A stretch of DNA of 64,000 bases from Pandoraea terrigena (GTDB lineage Bacteria; Pseudomonadota; Gammaproteobacteria; Burkholderiales; Burkholderiaceae): contig NZ_CABPRU010000005.1 of NCBI RefSeq assembly GCF_902459705.1, positions 1 to 64,000 on the forward strand, in the 5' to 3' direction. Positions 52,280 through 62,300 of the stretch are shown here, one piece after another. The notes beneath the pieces were generated by a model. That model did no database searches. It was given only the letters and a program-made list of their open reading frames with translations, and had not been told where the DNA came from. The position numbers and the translations under genes are program-made. The first letter of the stretch is position 1. Each line of letters begins with the position of its first letter.

Positions 52280-52682
52280 GACTCCAGGGGCCGGACCCGG
52301 ACGGAAGCCCGGCGGGGCATCCCCGTCAAGCCACCCCCAGAGGCACCGGCAAGGGGATACGCAACACGATATCGGCTGGCTCTTAGAAATTAAAATAATA
52401 AAATTTAATTTTTATATATCCAATTTACATATAGAGATAAGACGCAGGCGGGGCGGCGTCGCGTGAGCCCGCGACGCATGCGGCGGGTACGCCGGAAGTC
52501 CCCGTGTGACGGCTTTCCGGGGCGGTGGGTGCTGGGAAAACGTGCTATGCTCCTCGCCGTGATTGATCAGGTCCTTCCAAGCACCACTTGATTCACGCAA
52601 TCCGCTAATCGGTCAGGCCGTGTCGCGGAAGGTTTCGTAACCCGCTATTTCTCGAGACACTCGTAGAAAAGGTGAGCGCAAA
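52280..52682. promoter_or_regulatory. Divergent cysJ/odhA control region with a 60-bp AT-rich tract
   Basis: This 403-bp gap contains an almost pure A/T stretch at 52383-52440, striking in this GC-rich genome, on the cysJ side. A probable odhA promoter with extended -10 (TGCTATGCT, 52543-52551) lies about 130 bp before the odhA ATG. The region probably contains regulator sites for sulfur assimilation, but I cannot name them. Confidence 0.55.
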
Positions 52683-55544
52683 ATGAGTTTGATGGAACAG
52701 TTCCAAGCGAACTCGTACCTCTTCGGCGGCAATGCCCCCTATGTCGAAGAACTGTACGAGTCGTATCTAGATAATCCGGCTTCCGTGCCGGACAACTGGC
52801 GCCAGTATTTCGACGCGCTGCAGAACGTTCCCGCTGTTGATGGTTCCAACGCCAACGACGTGGCTCACGCCCCGATCGTGGAGTCGTTCGCCCAGCGCGC
52901 CAAGGCCAATGCCTTCGTGCCGCGTGCCGGTGCTTCCGACCTGGCCGTGGCCCGCAAGCAGGTGCACGTGCAGTCGCTGGTCGCCGCCTACCGTTTCCTG
53001 GGGGCTCGCTGGGCCAACCTGGACCCGCTCAAGCGTCAGGAACGTCCGGCCATTCCGGAACTGGAACCCGCGTTCTACGACCTGACCGAAGCCGACATGG
53101 ACAGCGTGTACTCGGCCGAGAACACGTACTTCGGTTTCGAGCAGGCCAGCCTGCGCGACCTGCTCAAGTCGCTGCGCGACACATACTGCGGCTCGATCGG
53201 TGCCGAGTACATGTACATCAGCGACCCGGTGCAAAAGCGCTGGTGGCAAGAGCGCCTGGAGAAGGTGCGTGCCACGCCCAACTTCAGCGCCGAGAAGAAA
53301 AAGCACATCCTCGAACGCCTGACTGCTGCTGAAGGCCTCGAGCGTTACCTGCACACGAAGTTCGTCGGCCAGAAGCGCTTCTCGCTCGAAGGCGGCGAAT
53401 CGTTCATCGTGGCGATGGACGAGCTCGTCCACCACGCCGGTGGCAAGGGCGTGCAGGAAATCGTGATCGGCATGGCCCACCGCGGCCGTCTGAACGTGCT
53501 GGTCAATACGCTCGGCAAGATGCCGTCGGATCTGTTCGCTGAATTTGAAGGCAAGCACGTCGACGACCTGCCGGCCGGTGACGTGAAATACCACAAGGGC
53601 TTCTCGAGCGACGTCTCGACGAGCGGTGGTCCGGTCCACCTGTCGCTCGCGTTCAACCCGTCGCACCTGGAAATCGTGAACCCGGTGGTCGAAGGTTCGG
53701 CCAAGGCCCGTATGGACCGTCGCGGCGAAGCCGACGCGGCCAGCGTGCTGCCGGTGCAAGTGCACGGTGATGCTGCGTTCGCAGGCCAGGGCGTCGTGAT
53801 GGAAACGCTGAACCTCGCCCAGACGCGTGGTTACGGTACGCATGGCACGGTGCACATTGTCATCAACAACCAGATCGGTTTCACCACGTCGGATCCGCGT
53901 GACGCCCGTTCGACGACGTACTGCTCGGACGTGGTCAAGATGATCGAAGCGCCGGTGCTGCACGTGAACGGCGATGATCCCGAAGCGGTCGTGCTGGCCA
54001 TGCAACTGGCCCTGGACTTCCGTCAGGAGTTCAAGAAAGACGCCGTCGTGGACATCGTTTGCTACCGCAAGCTGGGCCACAACGAGCAGGACACGCCGGC
54101 GGTCACGCAGCCGCTGATGTACAAGAAGATTGCCCAACATCCGGGCACGCGCGCGCTGTACGTCGAGAAACTGGCCACGCAAGGCGTGATCACGGCCGAA
54201 GAAGGCAATGGCTTCGTCGCCGCCTACCGCAAGGCCATGGACGACGGTCACCACACGGTCGACCCGGTGCTCTCGAACTACAAGAGCAAGTACGCGGTCG
54301 ACTGGGTGCCGTTCCTGAACAAGAAGTGGACCGATGCCGGCGACACGGCCGTGCCGCTGAACGAACTCAAGCGTTTGGCCGAGCGCATCACGACGATTCC
54401 GGCGAACTTCAAGGTGCACTCGCTCGTCGAGAAGGTCATCAACGACCGTCGCAAGATGGGCGCGGGCGAGCAACCGCTCGACTGGGGCATGGGTGAGCAT
54501 CTGGCCTTCGCGTCGCTGGTCTCGTCGGGCTTTGCTGTGCGCCTGACCGGCCAGGATTCGGGGCGTGGCACGTTCACGCACCGCCACTCGGTGCTGCATG
54601 ACCAGAACCGCGAGCGTTGGAACGACGGCACCTATGTGCCGCTGCAACACGTCGCCGACGGTCAGGCCAGCTTCACGGTGATTGACTCGGTGCTGTCCGA
54701 AGAAGCCGTGCTGGGCTTCGAATACGGTTACTCGACCGCCGAGCCGAACACGATGGTGCTGTGGGAAGGCCAGTTCGGCGACTTCGCCAACGGTGCGCAG
54801 GTCGTGATCGACCAGTTCATCTCGAGCGGTGAAGTGAAGTGGGGCCGTGTGTCGGGCCTGACCATGCTGCTGCCGCACGGCTATGAAGGCCAGGGTCCGG
54901 AGCACTCGTCGGCACGTATCGAGCGCTACCTGCAATTGTGCGCCGACACGAACATGCAAGTGGTCCAGCCGACCACGCCGGCACAGATCTTCCACCTGCT
55001 GCGTCGTCAGATGATCCGTCAGCTGCGCAAGCCGCTGATCGTGTTCACGCCGAAGTCGCTGCTGCGCCACAAGGAAGCCGTGAGCGATCTGTCGGAACTC
55101 GCCAAGGGCGGCTTCCAGACGGTCATCGGCGAAACCGATGCATCGATCGACGCCAAGAAGGTCAAGCGCGTTGTCGCCTGCTCGGGCCGCCTGTACTACG
55201 ACCTGATGGCGCGTCGTCGCGAAGACAAGTCGACCGACGTCGCGATCGTCCGTGTGGAACAGCTCTACCCGTTCCCGCACAAGGCGTTCGAGAGCGAGCT
55301 GAAGAAATACGAAAACCTCACCGAAGTGGTGTGGGCCCAGGACGAGCCGCAAAACCAAGGTCCGTGGTTCTACATCGAACACCACCTGATCGAAAGCATG
55401 AGCGCCGGTCAGAAGCTGGCTTACGCGGGACGCGCGGCGTCTGCCTCGCCTGCCGTGGGCTACTACGCCAAGCATTACGAACAGCTCAAGCAGTTGCTCG
55501 ATACGGCTTTCGGCCGCCTCAAGGGCGCGACCGTGGTGCAGTAA
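52683..55544 (+). CDS. odhA: 2-oxoglutarate dehydrogenase E1 component
   Basis: A 953-aa thiamine diphosphate enzyme that decarboxylates 2-oxoglutarate in the TCA cycle. The N-terminal helper region begins SYLFGGNAPYVEELYESYLD. Family signatures include VIGMAHRGRLNVLVN, FSSDVSTSGGPVHLSLAFNP, VQVHGDAAFAGQGVVMETLN, CYRKLGHNEQDTPAVTQP and the transketolase-like region GTFTHRHSVLHDQ. Length is typical. It is first in the odhA-odhB-lpd operon. AGGTGAGC precedes the ATG. Confidence 0.97.
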   Translation: MSLMEQFQANSYLFGGNAPYVEELYESYLDNPASVPDNWRQYFDALQNVPAVDGSNANDVAHAPIVESFAQRAKANAFVPRAGASDLAVARKQVHVQSLVAAYRFLGARWANLDPLKRQERPAIPELEPAFYDLTEADMDSVYSAENTYFGFEQASLRDLLKSLRDTYCGSIGAEYMYISDPVQKRWWQERLEKVRATPNFSAEKKKHILERLTAAEGLERYLHTKFVGQKRFSLEGGESFIVAMDELVHHAGGKGVQEIVIGMAHRGRLNVLVNTLGKMPSDLFAEFEGKHVDDLPAGDVKYHKGFSSDVSTSGGPVHLSLAFNPSHLEIVNPVVEGSAKARMDRRGEADAASVLPVQVHGDAAFAGQGVVMETLNLAQTRGYGTHGTVHIVINNQIGFTTSDPRDARSTTYCSDVVKMIEAPVLHVNGDDPEAVVLAMQLALDFRQEFKKDAVVDIVCYRKLGHNEQDTPAVTQPLMYKKIAQHPGTRALYVEKLATQGVITAEEGNGFVAAYRKAMDDGHHTVDPVLSNYKSKYAVDWVPFLNKKWTDAGDTAVPLNELKRLAERITTIPANFKVHSLVEKVINDRRKMGAGEQPLDWGMGEHLAFASLVSSGFAVRLTGQDSGRGTFTHRHSVLHDQNRERWNDGTYVPLQHVADGQASFTVIDSVLSEEAVLGFEYGYSTAEPNTMVLWEGQFGDFANGAQVVIDQFISSGEVKWGRVSGLTMLLPHGYEGQGPEHSSARIERYLQLCADTNMQVVQPTTPAQIFHLLRRQMIRQLRKPLIVFTPKSLLRHKEAVSDLSELAKGGFQTVIGETDASIDAKKVKRVVACSGRLYYDLMARRREDKSTDVAIVRVEQLYPFPHKAFESELKKYENLTEVVWAQDEPQNQGPWFYIEHHLIESMSAGQKLAYAGRAASASPAVGYYAKHYEQLKQLLDTAFGRLKGATVVQ

Positions 55545-55559
55545 CCGGTTAGGTCTTAC

Positions 55560-55589
55560 AGCGGTCGTCCTCCCCCAGGGACGGCCGCT
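55560..55589 (+). promoter_or_regulatory. Intercistronic hairpin odhA-odhB
   Basis: An 11-bp stem (AGCGGTCGTCC/GGACGGCCGCT, one G-U pair in RNA) with an 8-nt loop and no T run. It is more likely an mRNA-processing or stability element than a terminator, and could set the ratio of E1 to E2. Confidence 0.6.
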
Positions 55590-55633
55590 GCCGTATTTCC
55601 GAATTGAACGTTTATCGAATCCAGGATCCAGAA

Positions 55634-56893
55634 ATGGCCATTGTTGAAGTCAAAGTCCCCCAGTTCTCCGAGTCGGTTTCCGAAGGCACGCTGCTCGACT
55701 GGAAGAAGAAAGTCGGCGAAGCCATCGCCCAAGATGAAACCGTGATCGAAGTCGAAACCGACAAGGTCGTGCTGGAAGTGCCGGCGCCCGCCGCGGGCGT
55801 GATCGTCGAAGTCACCGCCGCCGCTGGCGACACCGTGACGTCCGAGCAAATCATCGCCAAGATCGACACGGAAGCCAAGGCAGGCGCCGCCGCGCCGGTC
55901 GCCGCCAAGCCGGCGGAAGCCGCTGCACCGGCCGCCGCCTCGGCCGCTGCGCCGGCCGCCGGTGGGGCGTCGGGTGGCATCGCCAGCCCGGCCGCTGCCA
56001 AGGTGCTGGCCGAGAAGAACCTGTCGGCTGCGGACGTGTCCGGCTCGGGCCGCGACGGTCGCGTGACCAAGGGCGACGCCCTGGCCGCTGGCGCCAAGCC
56101 GGCTGCCGCCGCGTCCTCGATCCCGGCACCGGCCCAACGCGCCACGCTGCCGTCGGTGTCCGCTTCGGTGGGCCGCGACACGTCGCTCGAAGGCCGTCCG
56201 GAGCAGCGCGTGCCGATGTCGCGTCTGCGTGCCCGTATCGCCGAGCGCCTGCTGCAATCGCAACAGACCAACGCCATTCTGACCACGTTCAACGAGGTCA
56301 ACATGAAGCCGGTGATGGATCTGCGCAACAAGTACAAGGACAAGTTCGAGAAGGAACACGGCGTGAAGCTGGGCTTCATGTCGTTCTTCGTCAAGGCCGC
56401 GGTCCACGCGCTCAAGAAGTACCCGGCCGTGAATGCTTCGATCGACGGTAACGACATCGTCTACCACGGCTACTTCGACATCGGTATCGCGGTCGGTTCG
56501 CCGCGTGGCCTGGTGGTGCCGATCCTGCGCAATGCCGACCAGATGAGCCTGGCCGACATCGAGAAGAAGATCGCCGAGTACGGCAAGAAGGCAGCCGACG
56601 GCAAGCTGTCGATCGAAGAAATGACCGGCGGTACGTTCTCGATCTCGAACGGCGGTGTGTTCGGCTCGATGCTGTCGACCCCGATCATCAACCCGCCGCA
56701 GTCGGCCATTCTGGGCGTGCACGCCACGAAGGACCGCGCTGTCGTGGAGAACGGCGAGATCGTCATCCGCCCGATGAACTATCTGGCCATGAGCTACGAC
56801 CACCGTATCATCGACGGTCGCGAAGCCGTGCTGAGCCTCGTCGCCATGAAGGAAGCGCTGGAAGATCCGGCCCGCCTGCTGCTCGACCTGTAA
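55634..56893 (+). CDS. odhB: Dihydrolipoamide succinyltransferase (E2)
   Basis: A 419-aa core protein of the complex. The lipoyl domain has the lysine in [20 protein letters not shown] (about residue 43). An Ala/Pro linker follows (80-115), then the E3-binding domain ([20 protein letters not shown]). The catalytic domain ends with [16 protein letters not shown], carrying the active-site His. One lipoyl domain, as usual for this enzyme. The ATG at 55634 matches the family's [10 protein letters not shown] start. Confidence 0.97.
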   Translation: MAIVEVKVPQFSESVSEGTLLDWKKKVGEAIAQDETVIEVETDKVVLEVPAPAAGVIVEVTAAAGDTVTSEQIIAKIDTEAKAGAAAPVAAKPAEAAAPAAASAAAPAAGGASGGIASPAAAKVLAEKNLSAADVSGSGRDGRVTKGDALAAGAKPAAAASSIPAPAQRATLPSVSASVGRDTSLEGRPEQRVPMSRLRARIAERLLQSQQTNAILTTFNEVNMKPVMDLRNKYKDKFEKEHGVKLGFMSFFVKAAVHALKKYPAVNASIDGNDIVYHGYFDIGIAVGSPRGLVVPILRNADQMSLADIEKKIAEYGKKAADGKLSIEEMTGGTFSISNGGVFGSMLSTPIINPPQSAILGVHATKDRAVVENGEIVIRPMNYLAMSYDHRIIDGREAVLSLVAMKEALEDPARLLLDL

Positions 56894-56902
56894 GCGTTAG
56901 CG

Positions 56903-56957
56903 CGCGCCGCGCGGTGGCGCCTGGCCATGAGTTGCATGGTCGGCGCGCCGCGCCTCC
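56903..56957 (+). promoter_or_regulatory. Intercistronic GC-rich hairpin odhB-lpd
   Basis: The 98-bp gap holds a long GC-rich inverted repeat: GGCCATG/CATGGTC at the top of the stem, flanked by GGCGC/GCGCC-type pairing on both sides. There is no T tract. Probably an RNA structure within the operon. Confidence 0.5.
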
Positions 56958-56991
56958 CCCTGCCGTCTACCTTCAGTGAGTCACAATCAAA

Positions 56992-58419
56992 ATGGCAAAA
57001 GAATTTGATGTAGTCATTATCGGCGCCGGCCCCGGCGGTTATATTGCCGCCATCCGCGCCGCCCAACTCGGTTTCTCGGTCGCCTGCATCGAGAAGTGGA
57101 CCAACCCGGCCGGCAAGATGGTGCTTGGCGGGACCTGCCTGAACGTCGGTTGCATTCCGTCGAAGGCGCTGCTCGCCTCGTCGGAAGAGTTCGAAAAGAT
57201 CGGCCATCACCTGGCCGATCACGGTATCACCACGTCGGATGTCAAGATCGACATCGCGAAGATGCTCGCGCGCAAGCAGGGTATTGTCGACAAGATGACG
57301 GGCGGTATCGAATACCTGTTCAAGAAGAACAAGATCACGTGGCTCAAGGGTCACGGCACGATCATTGCCAAGAACGACGGCGGCTATCAGATCGATGTGA
57401 AGGGTGCCGAGGCCGAGTCGGTCACGGCCAGGAACATCATCATCGCCACGGGTTCGAAGGCTCGCCATCTGCCGGGCATGCCGGTCGACAACAAGCTCAT
57501 CTCGGATAACGAAGGTGCGCTCTCGTTCGACACCGTGCCGAAGACGCTTGGTGTGATCGGCGCCGGCGTGATCGGTCTGGAACTGGGTTCGGTGTGGCGC
57601 CGTCTGGGTGCCGACGTCACCGTGCTCGAAGCCATGCCGGAATTCCTGGCCGCCGCCGATGTGGGCGTTGCCAAGGAAGCGGCCAAGCAGTTCAAGAAGC
57701 AGGGTCTGGACATCAACGTCGGCGTGAAGGTCGGCGAAGTCAAGACCGGCAAGGATAGCGTCACGATCAGCTACACGGACAAGGACGGCAATGGCAAGAC
57801 GCTCGAGGTCGACCGTCTGATCGTGTCGGTCGGCCGCGTGCCGAACACTGACGACCTGGGCCTGGGCAACATCGGTCTGGCGACCGACGAGCGCGGCTTC
57901 ATTCCGGTGGACGACCACTGCCGGACCAAGCTGCCGAACGTGTACGCGATCGGTGACGTGGTGCGTGGCCCGATGCTCGCGCACAAGGCCGAAGACGAAG
58001 GCGTGCTGGTGGCGGAAGTCATCGCGGGCCAGAAGCCGCACATCGACTACAACTGCATTCCGTGGGTGATCTACACCTCGCCGGAAATCGCCTGGGTCGG
58101 CAAGACCGAGCAGCAGCTGAAGGCCGAAGGCCGTGAGTTCAAGCCGGGTCAGTTCCCGTTCGCGGCCAACGGCCGTGCGCTGGGCATGGGCGCGTCGGAC
58201 GGTTTCGTGAAGGTGCTGGCCGATGCCAAGACCGACGAAATCCTCGGCGTGCACGTGATCGGCCTGAACGCGTCGGATCTGATCGCCGAAGCCGTGGTGG
58301 CGATGGAGTTCAAGGCGGCGTCGGAAGACATCGGCCGTATCTGTCATCCGCACCCGTCGCTGTCGGAAGTGATGCGTGAAGCCGCCCTCGATGTCGAGAA
58401 GCGCGCGCTGAACAAGTAA
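56992..58419 (+). CDS. lpdA: Dihydrolipoamide dehydrogenase (E3)
   Basis: A 475-aa FAD disulfide oxidoreductase that reoxidises the lipoyl group of E2 with NAD. The FAD motif is [20 protein letters not shown] (10-29), the redox pair is in [16 protein letters not shown], the NAD motif is [20 protein letters not shown] (about 187-206) and the C-terminal HPHPSLSE supplies the active-site His. A terminator follows, ending the operon. Confidence 0.97.
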   Translation: MAKEFDVVIIGAGPGGYIAAIRAAQLGFSVACIEKWTNPAGKMVLGGTCLNVGCIPSKALLASSEEFEKIGHHLADHGITTSDVKIDIAKMLARKQGIVDKMTGGIEYLFKKNKITWLKGHGTIIAKNDGGYQIDVKGAEAESVTARNIIIATGSKARHLPGMPVDNKLISDNEGALSFDTVPKTLGVIGAGVIGLELGSVWRRLGADVTVLEAMPEFLAAADVGVAKEAAKQFKKQGLDINVGVKVGEVKTGKDSVTISYTDKDGNGKTLEVDRLIVSVGRVPNTDDLGLGNIGLATDERGFIPVDDHCRTKLPNVYAIGDVVRGPMLAHKAEDEGVLVAEVIAGQKPHIDYNCIPWVIYTSPEIAWVGKTEQQLKAEGREFKPGQFPFAANGRALGMGASDGFVKVLADAKTDEILGVHVIGLNASDLIAEAVVAMEFKAASEDIGRICHPHPSLSEVMREAALDVEKRALNK

Positions 58420-58442
58420 GTCGCTTTACGCTGACGAGTACG

Positions 58443-58474
58443 AGCAAAGGCGAGGCAACTCGCCTTTGCTTTTT
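58443..58474 (+). terminator. Rho-independent terminator of the odh operon
   Basis: AGCAAAGGCGAG-GCAA-CTCGCCTTTGCT, a perfect 12-bp stem followed by TTTT. It lies 23 bp after the lpdA stop and 40 bp before zapE. Confidence 0.93.
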
Positions 58475-58514
58475 CCCCGATTTCCTTCGCCCCCCCGGCC
58501 GGTCGCCGCACCGC

Positions 58515-59612
58515 ATGAACGTTCGCGAATACTATCAACAGGAACTGGCCGCGCGCGGCTACGAGCCCGATGAGGCGCAGGAGCGCGCCGTCGAGCGTCT
58601 GCAACAGTGCTACGACGAATGGGCGGCATACAAGGCCAGGCGTTCGAACACCGTCAAGAAGTGGCTCGTACGTCCCGATCTGCCCAAGGGCGTGTACCTC
58701 TGGGGCGGGGTAGGCCGTGGCAAAAGCTTCCTCATGGACAGCTTTTACTCCGTGGTGCCGCTGCAGCGCAAAACGCGTCTGCACTTCCATGAGTTCATGC
58801 GCGAGGTGCATCACCAGTTGCAGGCGCTCAAGGGACAGCCCGATCCGCTCGATGAACTGGCCAAGCGCATTGCCAAGCGTTATCGGCTGATCTGCTTCGA
58901 CGAATTTCACGTATCCGACGTGGCCGACGCCATGATCCTGCACCGCTTGCTTGCCGAGCTGTTCAAGAACGGCGTGCAGTTCGTGATGACGTCGAACTAC
59001 CGTCCCGACATGCTGTACCCGGATGGCCTGCATCGCGACCGTGTGCTGCCTGCGATCCGGCTGCTCGAAGAGAAGCTCGACGTGCTCAACGTGGACGCGG
59101 GTGTCGACTATCGGCGCCGCACGCTGGCCCAGGTGAAGGTGTATCACTATCCCCTCGGCAATGAGGCAAATCGCGCGCTGCGCGCGGCGTTCGCCGAGAT
59201 CGCCGGGGTGCCGGATGAAAGCCCGCTGCTGCACATCGAACAGCGTGAGTTGAAGGCGCTGCGTCGCGCAGGCGGCGTGGTGTGGTTCGATTTCCATATG
59301 CTGTGCGGTGGCCCGCGTTCGCAGAACGACTATCTCGAACTGGCCAATCGATTCCATACTGTCGTGCTGTCTGACGTGCCACAGATGACGCCGCGCATGG
59401 CCTCGGAAGCACGCCGCTTCACGTGGCTCGTCGACGTCTTCTACGACCACAAGGTCAAGCTGCTGATCTCGGCGGAAGTGCCGCCCGAGGCGTTGTACCA
59501 GGAGGGCACGCTGGCCAACGAATTTACGCGCACGGTATCGCGACTCGTGGAGATGCAGTCGCTGGAGTATCTCGAAGCGCCCCGTCGCGTGGTGGATACG
59601 TCGCTCACGTGA
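58515..59612 (+). CDS. zapE: Cell division ATPase ZapE (AFG1-like)
   Basis: A 365-aa P-loop ATPase of the AFG1 family. Walker A is LWGGVGRGKSFLMD (about 62-75) and Walker B is LICFDEFHVSD (about 127-137). MTSNYRPDMLYPDGL is a sensor-type segment. ZapE affects Z-ring constriction under low oxygen or heat in E. coli. Members of this family often follow the odh operon in Burkholderiales, but the terminator before it implies its own promoter. Confidence 0.92.
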   Translation: MNVREYYQQELAARGYEPDEAQERAVERLQQCYDEWAAYKARRSNTVKKWLVRPDLPKGVYLWGGVGRGKSFLMDSFYSVVPLQRKTRLHFHEFMREVHHQLQALKGQPDPLDELAKRIAKRYRLICFDEFHVSDVADAMILHRLLAELFKNGVQFVMTSNYRPDMLYPDGLHRDRVLPAIRLLEEKLDVLNVDAGVDYRRRTLAQVKVYHYPLGNEANRALRAAFAEIAGVPDESPLLHIEQRELKALRRAGGVVWFDFHMLCGGPRSQNDYLELANRFHTVVLSDVPQMTPRMASEARRFTWLVDVFYDHKVKLLISAEVPPEALYQEGTLANEFTRTVSRLVEMQSLEYLEAPRRVVDTSLT

Positions 59613-59665
59613 GCGTTGCGCGCGCGGCGCGTGGACCTCGTCAACGCATGCATGCTGCGTGAGGC

Positions 59666-59992
59666 TCAGCGCGAGCGAGCGCCCCGATCTCCGCGGTTGC
59701 GTTGACGCGGATCGGCCGCGGGCGAAGTCGGGGGCGGTTGCCGCTGTTCGCGCAGATGGTTGTAGATATCGCCGCGCAAGTCGCCCTGCGGCCGGACGGT
59801 GGGCGGGGGCGGCCGTGAGGGGCCGGGCCGCGCGCCGCCGCGCTTGTCGCCACGCCCGTCTGGGCGCTCCGCACCTTGTGCGAACCAACTTTGAAAAAAG
59901 CGGCGGTACGACGGCGGCTGGGCCGTTGCGCTCAGGGTGGCGAGGGCCAGCATGACGCCACACGTCATCCGGACAAGTCGGGCGTGACGCAT
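59666..59992 (-). CDS. Small secreted Pro/Arg-rich protein, unknown function (108 aa)
   Basis: The ATG at 59992 has a very strong ribosome binding site (AAGGAGGTG). The N-terminus is a signal peptide ending LATLSATAQ. The mature part is low-complexity Arg/Gly/Pro with a short conserved-looking RGDIYNHLREQRQ. It is probably disordered in the periplasm. No family recognised. Confidence 0.6.
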   Translation of the reverse strand: MRHARLVRMTCGVMLALATLSATAQPPSYRRFFQSWFAQGAERPDGRGDKRGGARPGPSRPPPPTVRPQGDLRGDIYNHLREQRQPPPTSPAADPRQRNRGDRGARSR

Positions 59993-60210
59993 GATGCCAC
60001 CTCCTTGTCGGTTGAACTGCCGCGAACCTTGCACGTGCGTTGCCCGTCGAATGAACGGGCGCCGGGACATATCGCGCAATTGCGGCTACGCTTCCAGAGT
60101 AAAAGGGCACGGGGCCGCGTGTTGTAAAGATTTGTAAAGCAATGTAAGCCGGCAGGCGAGGGCGGCGATACGTCGCCTACCATGCGCAGTTTGATCGATG
60201 GAGTTTTGCA

Positions 60211-60864
60211 ATGCGTAAGCTGTCAACGATCCCGATTTCCCTCGGGGCCTTGGTTGTCGTGCTGGGCCTGCTCTTTGGCTCGCCGTACTACACGTTGTGG
60301 CGCGCGCGCGACGCGGCCGATGCCCGCGATGCCGCTGCGCTCTCCTCGTACGTCGACTATCCGGCCGTGCGCGAGAGCCTGAAAACGAGTTTCCACGATG
60401 AACTCTCGCGCCAGATGGACAAGCAGCGCGGCAACGCCTTCGGCACGCTTGCCCTCGCGCTGGGTGGCTGGGTGTCGGATCGCGTGGTCGAAGCCTTGTT
60501 GACGCCCGAAGCCGTGGCGGCCATGCTGCGTGGCGACAGTACTGGATTGCCGCCGGCACCTGGAGCGCCAGCGCCGCGCGATGCGGTACCCCGCGCGCCG
60601 CAAGCACAGGCTGCCCCGCCGGCGTCAGCCGACCCCTACGCCCCCGTTGCCCCGAACGCCCCTGATGCTCACTCGGGTAACGCGTCGCCCGCTGCGGGCG
60701 ATACGCCACCGCGCACGATCACGCGGACCGAATTTCAGGACTTCAATCACTTCCTCATACGTGTCTCGCGCAGCGACCGTCCGACGCGCGTCGTGACGTT
60801 CACACTGACGCGGCGCAATCTCGTGCAATGGCGCCTGACCGCCATTGCCTTGCCGCCGCTGTAA
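60211..60864 (+). CDS. DUF2939 protein, membrane-anchored
   Basis: A 217-aa protein with an N-terminal hydrophobic anchor (about residues 8-25) and the DUF2939 start (SPYYTLWRARDAADARDAAA then LSSYVDYPAVRESLKT). The middle has a Pro/Ala-rich linker (110-160). The C-terminus is beta-rich. Function unknown. Confidence 0.82.
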   Translation: MRKLSTIPISLGALVVVLGLLFGSPYYTLWRARDAADARDAAALSSYVDYPAVRESLKTSFHDELSRQMDKQRGNAFGTLALALGGWVSDRVVEALLTPEAVAAMLRGDSTGLPPAPGAPAPRDAVPRAPQAQAAPPASADPYAPVAPNAPDAHSGNASPAAGDTPPRTITRTEFQDFNHFLIRVSRSDRPTRVVTFTLTRRNLVQWRLTAIALPPL

Positions 60865-60911
60865 TCGTCGGCATCATGCGCAGACCGGGGGCGAAAGCCA
60901 ATGGGAAAGCG

Positions 60912-61376
60912 ATGCCGAACGCCGCGTCGTGGGGGCGTTGGTGTGCCGCTGCGCTTTTGTCGGGCAGCGCCATCGTCGCGCTGGCGGCCAACGACGTGCC
61001 GACGCCCGTTGGCGTATGGCAAATCGTCGACGACACTGGTGATCCCAAGGCACTCATCACCGTCACCGAAAAAGCCGGCGAATATGTCGGATCGCTAACG
61101 AAAAGCCTCGGCAGGCACGACGCACTCGAGCGTCGCTGCACCGAATGCACCGATTGGCGCAAAGACATGAAGCTCCAGGGGCTGCAAATCATTCGCGGCC
61201 TGCGTCGCGACGCGCAGCGCGACGAATACATCGGCGGGAAGATTCTTGATCCCGACAGCGGCCACGAATACGACTGCAAAATGAAAGTCGTGGATGACGG
61301 CAGGAAGCTCGAAGTGCGAGGTTACTTCGGCATCTCGTGGCTCGGGCGCACTCAGACCTGGATACGGGAACCGTAA
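60912..61376 (+). CDS. DUF2147 secreted protein, copy 1
   Basis: A 154-aa protein: signal peptide (ALLSGSAIVALAAND), then the DUF2147 core (PVGVWQIVDDTGDPKALITV, GLQIIRGLRRDA, GGKILDPDSGHEYDCKMKVV, LEVRGYFGISWLGRTQTWIR). A CxxC pair sits in RRCTECTDW. The family is thought to bind small ligands in the periplasm. The start is uncertain (ATG 60912 or 60876). A paralogue follows 188 bp later. Confidence 0.82.
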   Translation: MPNAASWGRWCAAALLSGSAIVALAANDVPTPVGVWQIVDDTGDPKALITVTEKAGEYVGSLTKSLGRHDALERRCTECTDWRKDMKLQGLQIIRGLRRDAQRDEYIGGKILDPDSGHEYDCKMKVVDDGRKLEVRGYFGISWLGRTQTWIREP

Positions 61377-61564
61377 CGCGATCCGCAGGTGTTCGGATCG
61401 ACGCCAGCGACCGTCCGCGTGCGGATGCCGGCTAGAGGACTTCCTCAGCACGGCGTCACGCCTTTGGCGTAATCTGCAAAGCGACTCGCGCGCATGGCCG
61501 TGCGGTAATCGCGGCTATCGCGAGTCCTACGACAATCAATTCCGTATCTGGGAGGATGACAATC

Positions 61565-62047
61565 ATGAAACCGATTTTGAACGCGCCATCGTGGCGACGT
61601 CTGGGTGCGCACGCGCTCGTCGCAGTGGCCTTGCTGGGCGGTGTTGCCAAGGCGGCAATGGCGGCCAACGACATGTCGCCGGTTGGGGTATGGAAGACCA
61701 TCGACGACAATACCGGCAAGCCCAAGGCGCTCGTCACGATCACGGAGAAGGACGGCGAGTTTGTCGGGGTCGTCACCAAGGGGCTTGGCGAGAACGACGA
61801 TCCGGAGCGCATCTGCACGGCCTGCACGGACGCGCGAAAGGGGCAGAAGATGCTGGGCATGCAGATCATTAGCGGCATTCGCAAGGACGGCGACGTATAT
61901 GACGGCGGCAAGATCCTCGATCCGGAAAACGGCATGGAGTACAGTTGCAAGATCACGGTGGTCGACGGCGGCAAGAAGCTCGACGTTCGCGGCTTCCTCG
62001 GGATTTCTCTGCTAGGCCGCACGCAGACCTGGATCCGCGACCAGTAA
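61565..62047 (+). CDS. DUF2147 secreted protein, copy 2
   Basis: A 160-aa paralogue of the previous gene, sharing signal peptide, PVGVWKTIDDNTGKPKALVT, CTACTD (CxxC) and LDVRGFLGISLLGRTQTWIR. The ATG at 61565 is chosen because GGGAGG lies 9 nt upstream; ATG 61556 would be too close. A local tandem duplication with divergence is the simplest explanation. Confidence 0.85.
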   Translation: MKPILNAPSWRRLGAHALVAVALLGGVAKAAMAANDMSPVGVWKTIDDNTGKPKALVTITEKDGEFVGVVTKGLGENDDPERICTACTDARKGQKMLGMQIISGIRKDGDVYDGGKILDPENGMEYSCKITVVDGGKKLDVRGFLGISLLGRTQTWIRDQ

Positions 62048-62120
62048 CGCCGCTTCGGCGCCGCTGCGTCACCTCGGGGGCGCGTCTGCGAGAGACGCAT
62101 CAGCGGGCGGCCGGCCACGG

Positions 62121-62159
62121 AAAAAAGACTCGGATGAATGCTCGTCCGAGTCTTTTTTT
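62121..62159. terminator. Strong bidirectional terminator
   Basis: AAAAAAGACTCGGA and TCCGAGTCTTTTTT form a 14-bp perfect stem with a 10-nt loop, flanked by A and T runs. It serves the DUF2147 genes and could also stop the convergent lipoprotein transcript. Confidence 0.92.
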
Positions 62160-62300
62160 GTTCGCGTGACCGATGACGCGATGGCAGACACGACAAAGCC
62201 CGGCCAGTGTCGCTTCACTGCCCGGGTTTGCCGTCGTCATCGGGCCTGCACCCCGCTGGCGTTCCCCTCTCGCGATCCTGCGACGTCTGGCGATGTCGCT

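Noticed and set aside
52767-55475. 902-codon open frame on the minus strand opposite odhA
   Set aside because: It is the codon-mirror of a strongly conserved GC-rich gene; its product is His/Arg/Val-rich with no domain and no ribosome binding site.
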